Assembly: GCA_021807845.1 (NCBI GenBank)
Contig: JAKBCM010000093.1
Span: forward strand, 1 to 5,453
Direction: 5' to 3'
DNA length: 5,453 bases
Origin: Pseudomonadota bacterium
GTDB taxonomy: Bacteria > Pseudomonadota > Gammaproteobacteria > Legionellales > Legionellaceae
The notes under the pieces were generated by a model. It was not told the DNA's origin. It made no database searches and was given only the letters and a program-made list of their open reading frames with translations. This document shows positions 1-5,453 of this stretch, one piece after another. The position numbers and the translations under genes were made by a program. Each line of letters opens with the position of its first letter. Position 1 is the first letter of the stretch.

Positions 1-195
1 ATCAATGAGCCCTAGCTGTTTCACATAGGATTTTCCAGGCGCATCCTGATTGGGATCATAATACTTCCTGTTATCCCAGCGCTCCATTGGAATATCTTTG
101 ATACCAGAGAGTCCTTCTTCAAGCATCTTTTCAAACGCTTTCAAATCAGGCGCGCTGGGCAAAGAGCAGCTCATGCCGATAATGGCAATGGAATC
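1..195 (-). other. Second ketosynthase domain, first 65 residues only
   Basis: Residues 1173-1237 repeat the start of KS1, from SIAIIGMSC through WDNRKYYD to KQLGLI. A hand alignment without gaps gives 41 identities over 65 residues. The active-site region lies beyond base 1, so whether this KS is active cannot be judged. Its presence shows the protein has at least two modules, or one module plus a terminal KS. Confidence 0.93.
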
Positions 196-3100
196 ATCCT
201 CATTGTAGGAGGTTACTTTAGGATCCTTTAATGTATCTGTCAGCGCTCTGAGTTCAGCCTCAAGATACTGGGCAAATTTTTGAATAGACGGATAATCAAA
301 ACCTGTTGTCGCTGTGACCTTGATAGCAGGATGCACCTTTTGTTTTAGCTTGGTTGCAATTTCTGTAATCATCAACGAATCTAAACCTATTTCAAAAAAT
401 CCTTCATCTTCTTCGATATCCTCAGTACTTGAAACATTTAAGATTTCTTTACAGATGCTCGATAACACTTCTGTGCATGCTGAAAGCTTTTCTGCATCGT
501 CTCTCTTTAAATAATCCTTAAACCAAGAAGATAGATTGGGCGCGAAATCTGCTTCAACCTTGCCCAAATCATCTGATAAAGATTGATATAAAGCAGGTAA
601 AGGTTTAGGAACAAAATCCAGCATAAAGGTGAGGTATGCTGGAGGAATAATGGTTGTATGAGTCAATGAGCCATTGATGAGTCTTTTCAGTAATGCCAGC
701 CCTTGTCCTTGATGAATAAAGGCATCTGGTAACCCAAGATGGCGCGCTCTTTTTTCAGCCATCCCAACTTCAGCCCAAGGCCCCCACTGGATAGCCGTAC
801 CGACCAATCCCAAAGCATGACGTTTAGCAATAAGCGCATCTAAAAAACTATTGGCAGCACTGTAGACAGATTCTTTATTGCTACCAAAAACTGAAGAAAT
901 AGAAGAATAAACGACAAAGAAATCAAGAGAATAATGCAACGTCAGTTCATGCAAAAGCCAGGCCCCTTGAACCTTAGCAGAAAATAAATCATCAATGTCT
1001 TTATCTTGGTGGTGTAAAAGTGGCGCATTCATCGATACACCTGCGGCATGAATAATGCCTTTTAACAAACCATCCGAGTTCATCTCAGATAACAACTGTT
1101 GTACATTCTTTTTGTCAGTGATATCCAAATGAACCGTACGAATCATGCACTCTGGATAGTGGGCGCTTATCTTTTGGAGGGTGGTTTTTAAAGCTGGCTT
1201 ATCCACATGTCTTGCAATCAGGATGACTTCACGCGCACCCATTGATAAGAGTGCTTCTGCCGTGACCAACCCCAATCCTCCTGTGCCGCCTGTAATCAGG
1301 TAGCGTCCTGGCCCTTGAATGTGTTGTATTTTGTCAGGTAAACCCTGCTTTTTAATTCTAGGAACCGAGCGACTATCTCCAAGATATCGAACAATGGGTT
1401 CATAAAACCGCCCATGATGATACCGTATCTCATGAACCACTTGTGCTACCATGGTTTTCTTATCAATTTTATTGAAATCCATCAGAACACTTTGATACTG
1501 AGGCAACTCTAGGGCCAAAGTTTTACAAAACCCAGGAAGCGACGTTGCGCCTAACGCTGTTGTGTCATCTTGAAATTCTGCGATTGCATTTGTTGTCAGG
1601 ATGACTAACCGTAGGGTCACCTCTTTCTCATTTAAGATTTTCACCACATGCAATAATTTTTTCAGGATATTTTTTTGCCATTCCAAATGGAGATCCATAT
1701 CCTCAGTGGTCATGGAATCGAAGCCCATTGCAAAAATAATGCCATGCAATTGTTCTAAAGGTGGGTTATCCTCTTCTAACAAAATATGAAAATCTTGTGC
1801 GATAAAATCTAGTGCAAGGTCTTTATCCCCTATCAAAAGCCATTGATCGCCTAAAAAAATGTCATTGTGGGTTGCATGAGGTTGTGACTGCCATTGCAGT
1901 TGAAAGCACCAATCTTTGGGTATGGGCACCTCTTTTGTCTTTTCTTTATCAGCAAACCAATATTCTTTACGATCAAATTCATATAAAGGTAATGATACTT
2001 TCATAAAAGGATGAGACAGTGATTGATAATAGTCAGACCAATCAATCGACAAACCTTCCTGATAAGCTGATTGTAATTCATCCAAAGTATAGGGTGATTT
2101 TAGTGCATATTGTTTTTCTTTTTTGACTTCATACATCGTATATTCATTGTTTGAAATCATAGAGAGTGCTTGTTGTACATTGCACGCTTTGATAGCAACC
2201 CGAAACATAAAGTGGCTTCGGCAAGTGGCTGCTGTGTAACAAATGTCTGCATAGGCATGAGGGGTTTTGGCTAAATAGGTTTGATAGCTTAATAGGAGTA
2301 ACTCAAGCGCTTTTTTACTTTTTGCAGAGATCAAGAGGATTGATTCTTCTAAAGGCGGCTTATGGTTATGATGGGTGTCGACAGGTCCTTCTTCTAAAAT
2401 CAAATGCCCATTGCTCCCATTAATCCCAAATGAACTCACTGCCGCATACCTCTTAGCATGCTCCTTGTGCCAGTCCATCGTTCGCAAAGGAATGACGGCA
2501 TTGTGTAATTGGATGGCTGGATTTAATGTTTTAAAATTAAGATGTTTGAAAATGTGATGGGTTTTTAGACTCAACACAGCTTTGATAATGCTTGCAACTC
2601 CCGCGGCACTTTCAGAGTGTCCTATATTTGTTTTGACAGAACTGATATAGACTGGATGTTCGCTGTCATGAGCCGACCCATACACGTTCATCAATGTGTT
2701 CATTTCAATGGGATCAGCCACAGGTGTACCTGTTCCATGCGCCTCAATATAGTCGATATCACTGGGGGATAATTGTGCTTTGGCAAGTACCGTTCTTATC
2801 ACCGCTTCTTGTGCACTCGCTCTGGGAACCATGTATCCCTCACTAGTGCCATTGCTATTAATCGCAGATCCTTTAATCACGGCATGGATATAGTCTTTGT
2901 CTTTGATGGCTGTACTGAGGCGCTTTAAGATAAGTACACCACATCCTTCACTCCGTGCATAACCATCAGCATCTTCACTGAATGTTTTGCATCGACTTTC
3001 AGGTGACAACACTTTCCCCCTCGACAAAGCAATATTGCCTTCAGGGGTCAAAACGATGTTGACTCCCCCTGCAATGGCCATATCACATTCACCTGCTTGC

Positions 3101-3711
3101 AAACTCATACAAGCATTATGAATAGCGGTCATCGAAGAAGAGCAGGCAGCATCAATTGATTGTAATGGTCCTTGAAGGTCAAACGCATAAGCCACGCGCC
3201 CTGGCAATGCATGAGACGCGGTACCGGTTGCGTAATAAATATCTAACTCTTCCAGACTGACCTCTTGATGAGCCAAAAGTCGTACAAAGTCATCGACTTT
3301 ACAACCCACAAACACCCCCGTTTGACTGTGCTTGATTGCATCAAGCGGGATGTTTGCATGTTCAAGGGCATGCGTGCAGGTTTCTAAAAACACACGCACA
3401 TGGGGTGACAAAAACTTGGCCTCACGAGGGCTGATATTAAAAAAATCCGCATCAAAATCTTTGATATGACTGATCAAACCCAATTGTTTGATATAGAGTT
3501 TACCAGGAGCATCAACATTCGCATCGTAATAGTGCTGATTATCCCAACGTTCGAGAGAAATATCGGCCATACCGCTAGCGCCGTTTTCTAGTAACGATAA
3601 AAACGCATCGATATCATCTGCTTTAGGAAAACGACAACTCATCCCAACGATAGCAATAGATTCTTCCTGACGATTGATGTGATCGATATCCTCGTTATCT
3701 CTGTTCGACAT
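1..3711 (-). CDS. Trans-AT-type modular polyketide synthase, KS-KR-ACP-KS..., C-terminus beyond the window
   Basis: A single uninterrupted frame runs from the ATG at 3711 to base 1, giving 1237 residues with no stop, so the 3' end is outside the window. Domains in order: KS about 17-440 (Cys190, His325, His365); linker about 441-590 with no AT; KR about 591-1010 (TGGTGGLG at 807-814, Lys913, Ser937, Tyr950, Asn954); ACP about 1075-1150 (GLDSLM with pantetheine Ser1112); and the start of a second KS at 1173-1237. It should be a cytosolic assembly-line enzyme that condenses an acyl chain with an extender unit and reduces the beta-ketone. No acyltransferase is encoded in the module, so loading in trans is inferred. 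Only about 16 residues precede the KS, so no loading domain or obvious N-terminal docking helix is present. The gene lies 55 bases after the methyltransferase on the same strand, probably in one operon. The start is set by AAGGAG six bases upstream; an adjacent ATG at 3714 is too close to it. The product is unknown. Confidence 0.95.
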   Translation of the reverse strand, partial: MSNRDNEDIDHINRQEESIAIVGMSCRFPKADDIDAFLSLLENGASGMADISLERWDNQHYYDANVDAPGKLYIKQLGLISHIKDFDADFFNISPREAKFLSPHVRVFLETCTHALEHANIPLDAIKHSQTGVFVGCKVDDFVRLLAHQEVSLEELDIYYATGTASHALPGRVAYAFDLQGPLQSIDAACSSSMTAIHNACMSLQAGECDMAIAGGVNIVLTPEGNIALSRGKVLSPESRCKTFSEDADGYARSEGCGVLILKRLSTAIKDKDYIHAVIKGSAINSNGTSEGYMVPRASAQEAVIRTVLAKAQLSPSDIDYIEAHGTGTPVADPIEMNTLMNVYGSAHDSEHPVYISSVKTNIGHSESAAGVASIIKAVLSLKTHHIFKHLNFKTLNPAIQLHNAVIPLRTMDWHKEHAKRYAAVSSFGINGSNGHLILEEGPVDTHHNHKPPLEESILLISAKSKKALELLLLSYQTYLAKTPHAYADICYTAATCRSHFMFRVAIKACNVQQALSMISNNEYTMYEVKKEKQYALKSPYTLDELQSAYQEGLSIDWSDYYQSLSHPFMKVSLPLYEFDRKEYWFADKEKTKEVPIPKDWCFQLQWQSQPHATHNDIFLGDQWLLIGDKDLALDFIAQDFHILLEEDNPPLEQLHGIIFAMGFDSMTTEDMDLHLEWQKNILKKLLHVVKILNEKEVTLRLVILTTNAIAEFQDDTTALGATSLPGFCKTLALELPQYQSVLMDFNKIDKKTMVAQVVHEIRYHHGRFYEPIVRYLGDSRSVPRIKKQGLPDKIQHIQGPGRYLITGGTGGLGLVTAEALLSMGAREVILIARHVDKPALKTTLQKISAHYPECMIRTVHLDITDKKNVQQLLSEMNSDGLLKGIIHAAGVSMNAPLLHHQDKDIDDLFSAKVQGAWLLHELTLHYSLDFFVVYSSISSVFGSNKESVYSAANSFLDALIAKRHALGLVGTAIQWGPWAEVGMAEKRARHLGLPDAFIHQGQGLALLKRLINGSLTHTTIIPPAYLTFMLDFVPKPLPALYQSLSDDLGKVEADFAPNLSSWFKDYLKRDDAEKLSACTEVLSSICKEILNVSSTEDIEEDEGFFEIGLDSLMITEIATKLKQKVHPAIKVTATTGFDYPSIQKFAQYLEAELRALTDTLKDPKVTSYNEDDSIAIIGMSCSLPSAPDLKAFEKMLEEGLSGIKDIPMERWDNRKYYDPNQDAPGKSYVKQLGLID
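262..489 (-). other. Acyl carrier protein domain
   Basis: These are residues about 1075-1150, with the phosphopantetheine attachment site Ser1112 in FFEIGLDSLMITEI. The acidic run EDIEEDEGFF before the motif and the later FDYPSIQKFAQYL helix are typical of type I ACPs. There is one carrier domain, not a tandem pair. About 20 residues separate it from the next KS. Confidence 0.93.
682..1941 (-). other. Ketoreductase domain (structural plus catalytic halves)
   Basis: These are residues about 591-1010. The N-terminal half (about 591-790) looks like the degenerate structural subdomain. The catalytic short-chain-reductase fold begins near residue 800 with the NADPH-binding TGGTGGLG at 807-814. 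Lys913, Ser937, Tyr950 and Asn954 sit at the spacing expected of modular KRs (Lys 37 and Ser 13 residues before Tyr), so the domain should be active. The stereochemical fingerprint is unclear. The LDD motif of B-type KRs reads SMN at 893-895, and the Trp expected eight residues before the Tyr in A-type KRs is Phe942. No dehydratase or enoylreductase is seen in the module, so a beta-hydroxy product is expected unless a later module acts on it. Confidence 0.92.
1942..2391 (-). other. AT-less linker: KS-AT adaptor joined directly to the post-AT motif
   Basis: These are residues about 441-590. The first half (from LISAKSKKALELLL through CYTAATCRSHFMFRVAI) matches the usual KS-to-AT adaptor pattern. 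The second half (GLSIDWSDYY, then VSLPLYEFDRKEYWF ending near Trp585) matches the post-AT linker that wraps back onto the KS. A GHSxG-type serine hydrolase acyltransferase of about 300 residues would lie between them in a cis-AT module. Nothing with that motif is present. Retention of both flanks is typical of trans-AT synthases, where this remnant may help dock the separate AT. Confidence 0.85.
2392..3663 (-). other. Ketosynthase domain 1 of the polyketide synthase
   Basis: These are residues about 17-440, from SIAIVGMSCRFP to SSFGINGSNGHLILEE. The decarboxylative condensation triad is complete: Cys190 in DAACSSS, His325 in HGTGT and His365 in KTNIGHSE. The spacings of 135 and 40 residues match standard type I ketosynthases, so this is an elongating KS, not a KSQ or an inactive KS0. 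Departures from the consensus: Ala replaces the usual Thr two residues before the Cys, residues 100-110 read FLSPHVRVFLE where most modular KSs have a MDPQQRLLLE-like stretch, and residues 75-80 read KQLGLI where RxGGFL is common. The last feature is shared with the second KS of this protein. Confidence 0.95.
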
Positions 3712-3766
3712 CATCAGCTCCTTATTGATAGCGTCATCTTGAGTGGGTCAGTCATTCTTCATCATG
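3712..3766 (-). other. Intergenic gap between methyltransferase and synthase
   Basis: The 55 bases between the methyltransferase TAG and the synthase ATG contain the Shine-Dalgarno site but no convincing hairpin with a T run and no clear -35/-10 pair. This supports co-transcription of the two genes. Confidence 0.6.
3718..3723 (-). promoter_or_regulatory. Ribosome binding site of the polyketide synthase
   Basis: On the minus strand AAGGAG is followed by six bases and the ATG at 3711. Two ATGs are adjacent (3714 and 3711). The spacing of three bases to the first and six to the second favours 3711. The strong site suggests efficient independent initiation after the methyltransferase. Confidence 0.8.
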
Positions 3767-4594
3767 CTATTGTGATGTGATGCTCGACTTTTGTAATAAA
3801 TAATAGAAATATTTCCGTCGTCCGCTGATAAATCCCAAATAAGTACTAGACCCCTTCACTGCACATAGCTCGCGTATGGACTGACGTAAAAATCGTGGAA
3901 ATGTTGCGTTGATCTGTGTTTTTCGTCTATCTGAGACATAATCCAATGAATCGATGACTTGCTGGGTAATATCCATGCGTTGCAAGATTCGCATATTGGA
4001 TGATTGCAAGGCATCATCTAGCGCTTTAACGTGCTCAATGTTGCGGAGATCAGTGAACGCAAAATACCCATTGGGTCGGAGTATACGCCACACTTCATGC
4101 AAAAACTGTTCCATTGAATAATAACAGTGGGATGATTCTACATTAACGACAACATCTATACTTTCGTCGGGAATAGGTAAAGCCTCTGCAGAACCCTGCA
4201 ACCATTTTGCTTCTGCAAACTTGGAATTGTGCTTGCAGATCTGAATTGCTTTAGCAGACAAATCAATCCCAATATAGGAGCGAGGATTTTTATACTCTAT
4301 CAAAAAAGAGCCTCCTCCACCTTGCCCACATCCCACTTCAACCACATCTTTGTGTTCTAAATCAATGTCGCGAACAACCCGATGATAAAGCTGAATAAAA
4401 TATCGATTGAGTTCATCTTTCTGATGTAAAGATAAGACAGCATCATCATGATAACCGTAATTCAAAAAGATAGATTTTTGAGGTTTATTATATCTAACAT
4501 ACGTATTATAAAGAGTTCGAATCAAAAGGCTGCGTAAATGAGGCGATAACTCAATCAACCATAAGTACATTTTTCTGAGCTTACTAGACTTCAT
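3767..4594 (-). CDS. Class I SAM-dependent methyltransferase, probable polyketide tailoring O-methyltransferase
   Basis: This is a 275-residue protein with a Rossmann-type methyltransferase core. Motif I is VVEVGCGQGGG at 84-94, the acidic residue that should bind the SAM ribose is Asp111 in GIDLS, a DVVVNVESSHCYYS stretch lies at 147-160, and LRPNGYF lies at 172-178. The FLNYGYHD segment near 43-50 and the NVESSHCY signature resemble the phthiotriol/phenolphthiotriol dimycocerosate methyltransferase group, which methylates hydroxyls of polyketide-derived lipids. That resemblance is from memory. The basic N-terminus (residues 1-40, with LRSLLIRTLYNTY) is not a signal peptide, so the enzyme should be cytosolic. 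I chose the ATG at 4594 because GGCGGA lies six bases upstream; a TTG seven codons earlier is less likely. It stands just before the synthase, and O-methylation of its product is the best inference. The true substrate is unknown. Confidence 0.9.
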   Translation of the reverse strand: MKSSKLRKMYLWLIELSPHLRSLLIRTLYNTYVRYNKPQKSIFLNYGYHDDAVLSLHQKDELNRYFIQLYHRVVRDIDLEHKDVVEVGCGQGGGGSFLIEYKNPRSYIGIDLSAKAIQICKHNSKFAEAKWLQGSAEALPIPDESIDVVVNVESSHCYYSMEQFLHEVWRILRPNGYFAFTDLRNIEHVKALDDALQSSNMRILQRMDITQQVIDSLDYVSDRRKTQINATFPRFLRQSIRELCAVKGSSTYLGFISGRRKYFYYLLQKSSITSQ

Positions 4595-4600
4595 TGTTTG

Positions 4601-4606
4601 TCCGCC
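4601..4606 (-). promoter_or_regulatory. Ribosome binding site deciding the methyltransferase start
   Basis: GGCGGA on the minus strand lies six bases before the ATG at 4594. It is a weak match to GGAGGA. The upstream in-frame TTG at 4615 has no comparable site, so the ATG is preferred. Confidence 0.55.
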
Positions 4607-4659
4607 TTGACACAAGCTGAACGACTCGGGCTAAAAAATTGAAATTTAGAGAACTTGAA

Positions 4660-4688
4660 ACTCTATCATGGGCAAGATTTTGAGGCAA
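4660..4688 (-). promoter_or_regulatory. Candidate promoter for the methyltransferase-synthase operon
   Basis: On the minus strand TTGCCT (4688-4683) and TAGAGT (4665-4660) are 17 bases apart, with TGA just before the -10, an extended -10 form. Both hexamers match the sigma-70 consensus at four of six positions. Transcription would start near 4653, giving a leader of about 60 bases. The match is only moderate. Confidence 0.4.
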
Positions 4689-4708
4689 TGGTCCAGCAGT
4701 GCTATACT
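4680..4708 (+). promoter_or_regulatory. Extended -10 promoter for the VirK-like gene
   Basis: TTGAGG (4680-4685) and TATACT (4703-4708) are separated by 17 bases. TGC directly before the -10 forms an extended -10. The -10 matches sigma-70 consensus at five of six positions and the -35 at four. Transcription should start near 4715, leaving a leader of about 80 bases. Confidence 0.65.
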
Positions 4709-4781
4709 GCCCTCCCCTAAACTCGTTGCTCATTTCTGTGTGGCGTTCAGGAGAGCACCTGGTGGATGAACATGACCATTT

Positions 4782-4787
4782 AAAGGA
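4782..4787 (+). promoter_or_regulatory. Ribosome binding site deciding the VirK-like start
   Basis: AAAGGA lies eight bases before the ATG at 4796. The earlier in-frame ATG at 4787 overlaps this site and would have no ribosome binding site of its own, so the protein most likely starts MKLYTLL. Confidence 0.65.
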
Positions 4788-4795
4788 TGCAAACA

Positions 4796-5215
4796 ATGAA
4801 ATTATATACCCTGTTACCCTCTCTACTCTTATCAACCCTCTCTTTCGCCAATGAATTACCGCATTTTAGCGACATCAAATCAGCAGTCATTCATGGCCAA
4901 ACCATTCATATCACGATTGATCTCTCAAAATGTATTTCCGCTAGCAACAAAAATGGCCCGGAATTAATCAGTGTTTATACCCCTAAAGCGATTCAAGTGT
5001 TCAATAAATATATGGCCACCTCACTCACTCATTTCACCTTAAATAATCACAGCATGCCGAACAAGCCTGTCTATGATTATGTTAAATATAAGATTGCTGA
5101 CGACGACACACTGACCTTAACGTATCAAGTATTAAATGCAAACGATTTCACGCCAATGACTGACAAATCTATTTACACGTGTCTGCTTGAAAACGGAGTC
5201 ACAGTATACAATTAA
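4796..5215 (+). CDS. VirK-family small secreted protein
   Basis: This is a 139-residue protein. Residues 1-18 (MKLYTLLPSLLLSTLSFA) form a Sec signal peptide with a likely cut after Ala18, so the mature protein should be periplasmic or exported. The mature part follows the VirK layout: a short helix then a GQTIHITIDLSKC strand with Cys46, a central region with YVKYKIADDDTLTLTYQVL, and a C-terminal IYTCLLENGVTVY with Cys129. Cys46 and Cys129 are the only cysteines and could form a disulfide. The family is named for VirK of the Agrobacterium virulence region. To my knowledge its biochemical function is not settled, and homologues occur in Legionella. The gene is transcribed away from the synthase operon and shares its promoter region, but a role in polyketide synthesis is not suggested by the sequence. 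Confidence 0.8.
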   Translation: MKLYTLLPSLLLSTLSFANELPHFSDIKSAVIHGQTIHITIDLSKCISASNKNGPELISVYTPKAIQVFNKYMATSLTHFTLNNHSMPNKPVYDYVKYKIADDDTLTLTYQVLNANDFTPMTDKSIYTCLLENGVTVYN

Positions 5216-5240
5216 GGTAGACAGGCATCCATAATACGCA

Positions 5241-5307
5241 CGTCATGTCGAGCTTTGCGAGACATCTCCTAAATATCAGGAGATCCCTCACGTTGTTCGG
5301 GATGACG
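5241..5307. repeat. 67-base imperfect palindrome, dispersed-repeat type
   Basis: Two 30-base arms (5241-5270 and 5278-5307) flank a 7-base loop. Counted by hand, 22 of 30 positions pair, with perfect CGTCAT ends and a perfect ATCTCCT next to the loop. The ends and the GGGATCTCC-like core resemble intergenic palindromes scattered through several host-associated proteobacterial genomes (recalled, not searched). It starts 25 bases after the VirK-like stop codon. No T run follows, so it is not a standard terminator, though a hairpin in the transcript could protect or end the message. Confidence 0.75.
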
Positions 5308-5323
5308 TAGGTCTTAGAACCTG

Positions 5324-5453
5324 TCTTCACAGTCGCTAGGCTGAGATGAAATGGGTTGATTTTAGAGGACCGTAGCGCAGCATACAGAGGAGTATGTGAG
5401 CAACGGACCGCAGAAAATCAACCCATTTCGGCCAGCCTAGTAGACGGTGAAGA
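5324..5453. repeat. Large imperfect palindrome of at least 130 bases, cut by the window edge
   Basis: The left arm 5324-5385 and right arm 5392-5453 are each 62 bases around the 6-base centre AGAGGA. Perfect blocks include GAAATGGGTTGATTTT (5348-5363 against 5414-5429), CTAGGCTG, TCTTCAC and CATAC, with small mismatches and shifts between. Pairing still holds at the last base of the window, so the element probably continues outside. It encodes no protein. A small non-autonomous mobile element or an extragenic palindromic repeat is the likeliest explanation. Confidence 0.8.

Larger units (their letters stand above)
4595..4795. promoter_or_regulatory. Divergent intergenic region between methyltransferase and VirK-like gene
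   Basis: About 200 bases hold both start regions and two opposing promoter candidates whose -35 elements overlap at 4683-4685. Near the minus-strand -10 there are two direct copies of TTGAAA (4640-4645 and 4655-4660) and an inverted pair TAGAG/CTCTA (4647-4651 and 4661-4665), which could be a regulator site. No protein gene is supported here. Confidence 0.5.

Noticed and set aside
314..2557. Several plus-strand open frames of 60-66 codons (starting at 314, 1601, 1812 and 2375)
   Set aside because: All lie antisense to the intact synthase frame, whose domains and catalytic motifs are clear. They have no ribosome sites or recognisable protein features.
1..3711. Possible frameshift or pseudogene because the AT is missing
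   Set aside because: The frame is continuous through all domains at their expected spacing, every catalytic residue checked is present, and KS2 aligns without gaps to the window edge. Design as an AT-less module fits better than decay.
4595..4615. TTG start of the methyltransferase at 4615
   Set aside because: The ATG at 4594 has a ribosome site at good spacing, and the extra seven residues overlap that site.
4640..4669. Second plus-strand promoter (TTGAAA, 18 bases, TATCAT)
   Set aside because: The extended -10 promoter at 4680-4708 is a better match and better placed for the VirK-like gene.
4584..4835. Minus-strand open frame of 83 codons across the divergent spacer
   Set aside because: It overlaps the starts of both flanking genes and the promoters, and its translation shows no family features.
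5216..5310. Rho-independent terminator after the VirK-like gene
   Set aside because: The palindrome there has no following T run and its arms have many mismatches. I kept it as a repeat, with a possible hairpin role only.
5216..5453. Insertion sequence or transposase, tRNA, or CRISPR at the right end
   Set aside because: No transposase frame, tRNA fold or regularly spaced repeats could be seen. The stretch is explained by two palindromes.

Overview
The window looks like part of a secondary-metabolite locus in a moderately AT-rich gammaproteobacterium. A Legionella-like or other Legionellales host is my best guess. The grounds are the base composition, the codon style, a small secreted VirK-family protein, and palindromic dispersed repeats in the intergenic DNA. 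This placement is inference from style, not a database match.

Layout. The minus strand carries two genes read from right to left. First comes a 275-residue SAM-dependent methyltransferase (4594 to 3767). After a 55-base gap comes a large modular polyketide synthase (start at 3711, still open at base 1, 1237 residues visible). The visible synthase is ketosynthase (KS), a short linker with no acyltransferase (AT), ketoreductase (KR), acyl carrier protein (ACP), and the first 65 residues of a second KS. The catalytic residues of the KS, KR and ACP are present, so the module appears functional. The KS-AT and post-AT linker sequences are kept, but only about 145 residues separate the end of the KS from the post-AT motif. 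The module must therefore be loaded by a separate enzyme, the hallmark of trans-AT polyketide synthases.

To the right, on the plus strand, a 139-residue protein with a signal peptide and a VirK-like layout is transcribed divergently. The spacer of about 200 bases holds a good extended -10 promoter for this gene. A plausible opposing promoter for the methyltransferase-synthase pair overlaps its -35 region.

The right end (5216-5453) has no gene. It holds two adjacent imperfect palindromes: a 67-base element, and a larger one of at least 130 bases that runs off the window edge.

How the genes work together (inference): the methyltransferase and synthase are probably one operon. The synthase extends an acyl chain and reduces the beta-keto group to a hydroxyl in this module, with malonyl units supplied in trans. 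The methyltransferase, of the type seen beside polyketide and glycolipid pathways, probably methylates a hydroxyl of the product. The VirK-like gene is probably a neighbour rather than a pathway member.
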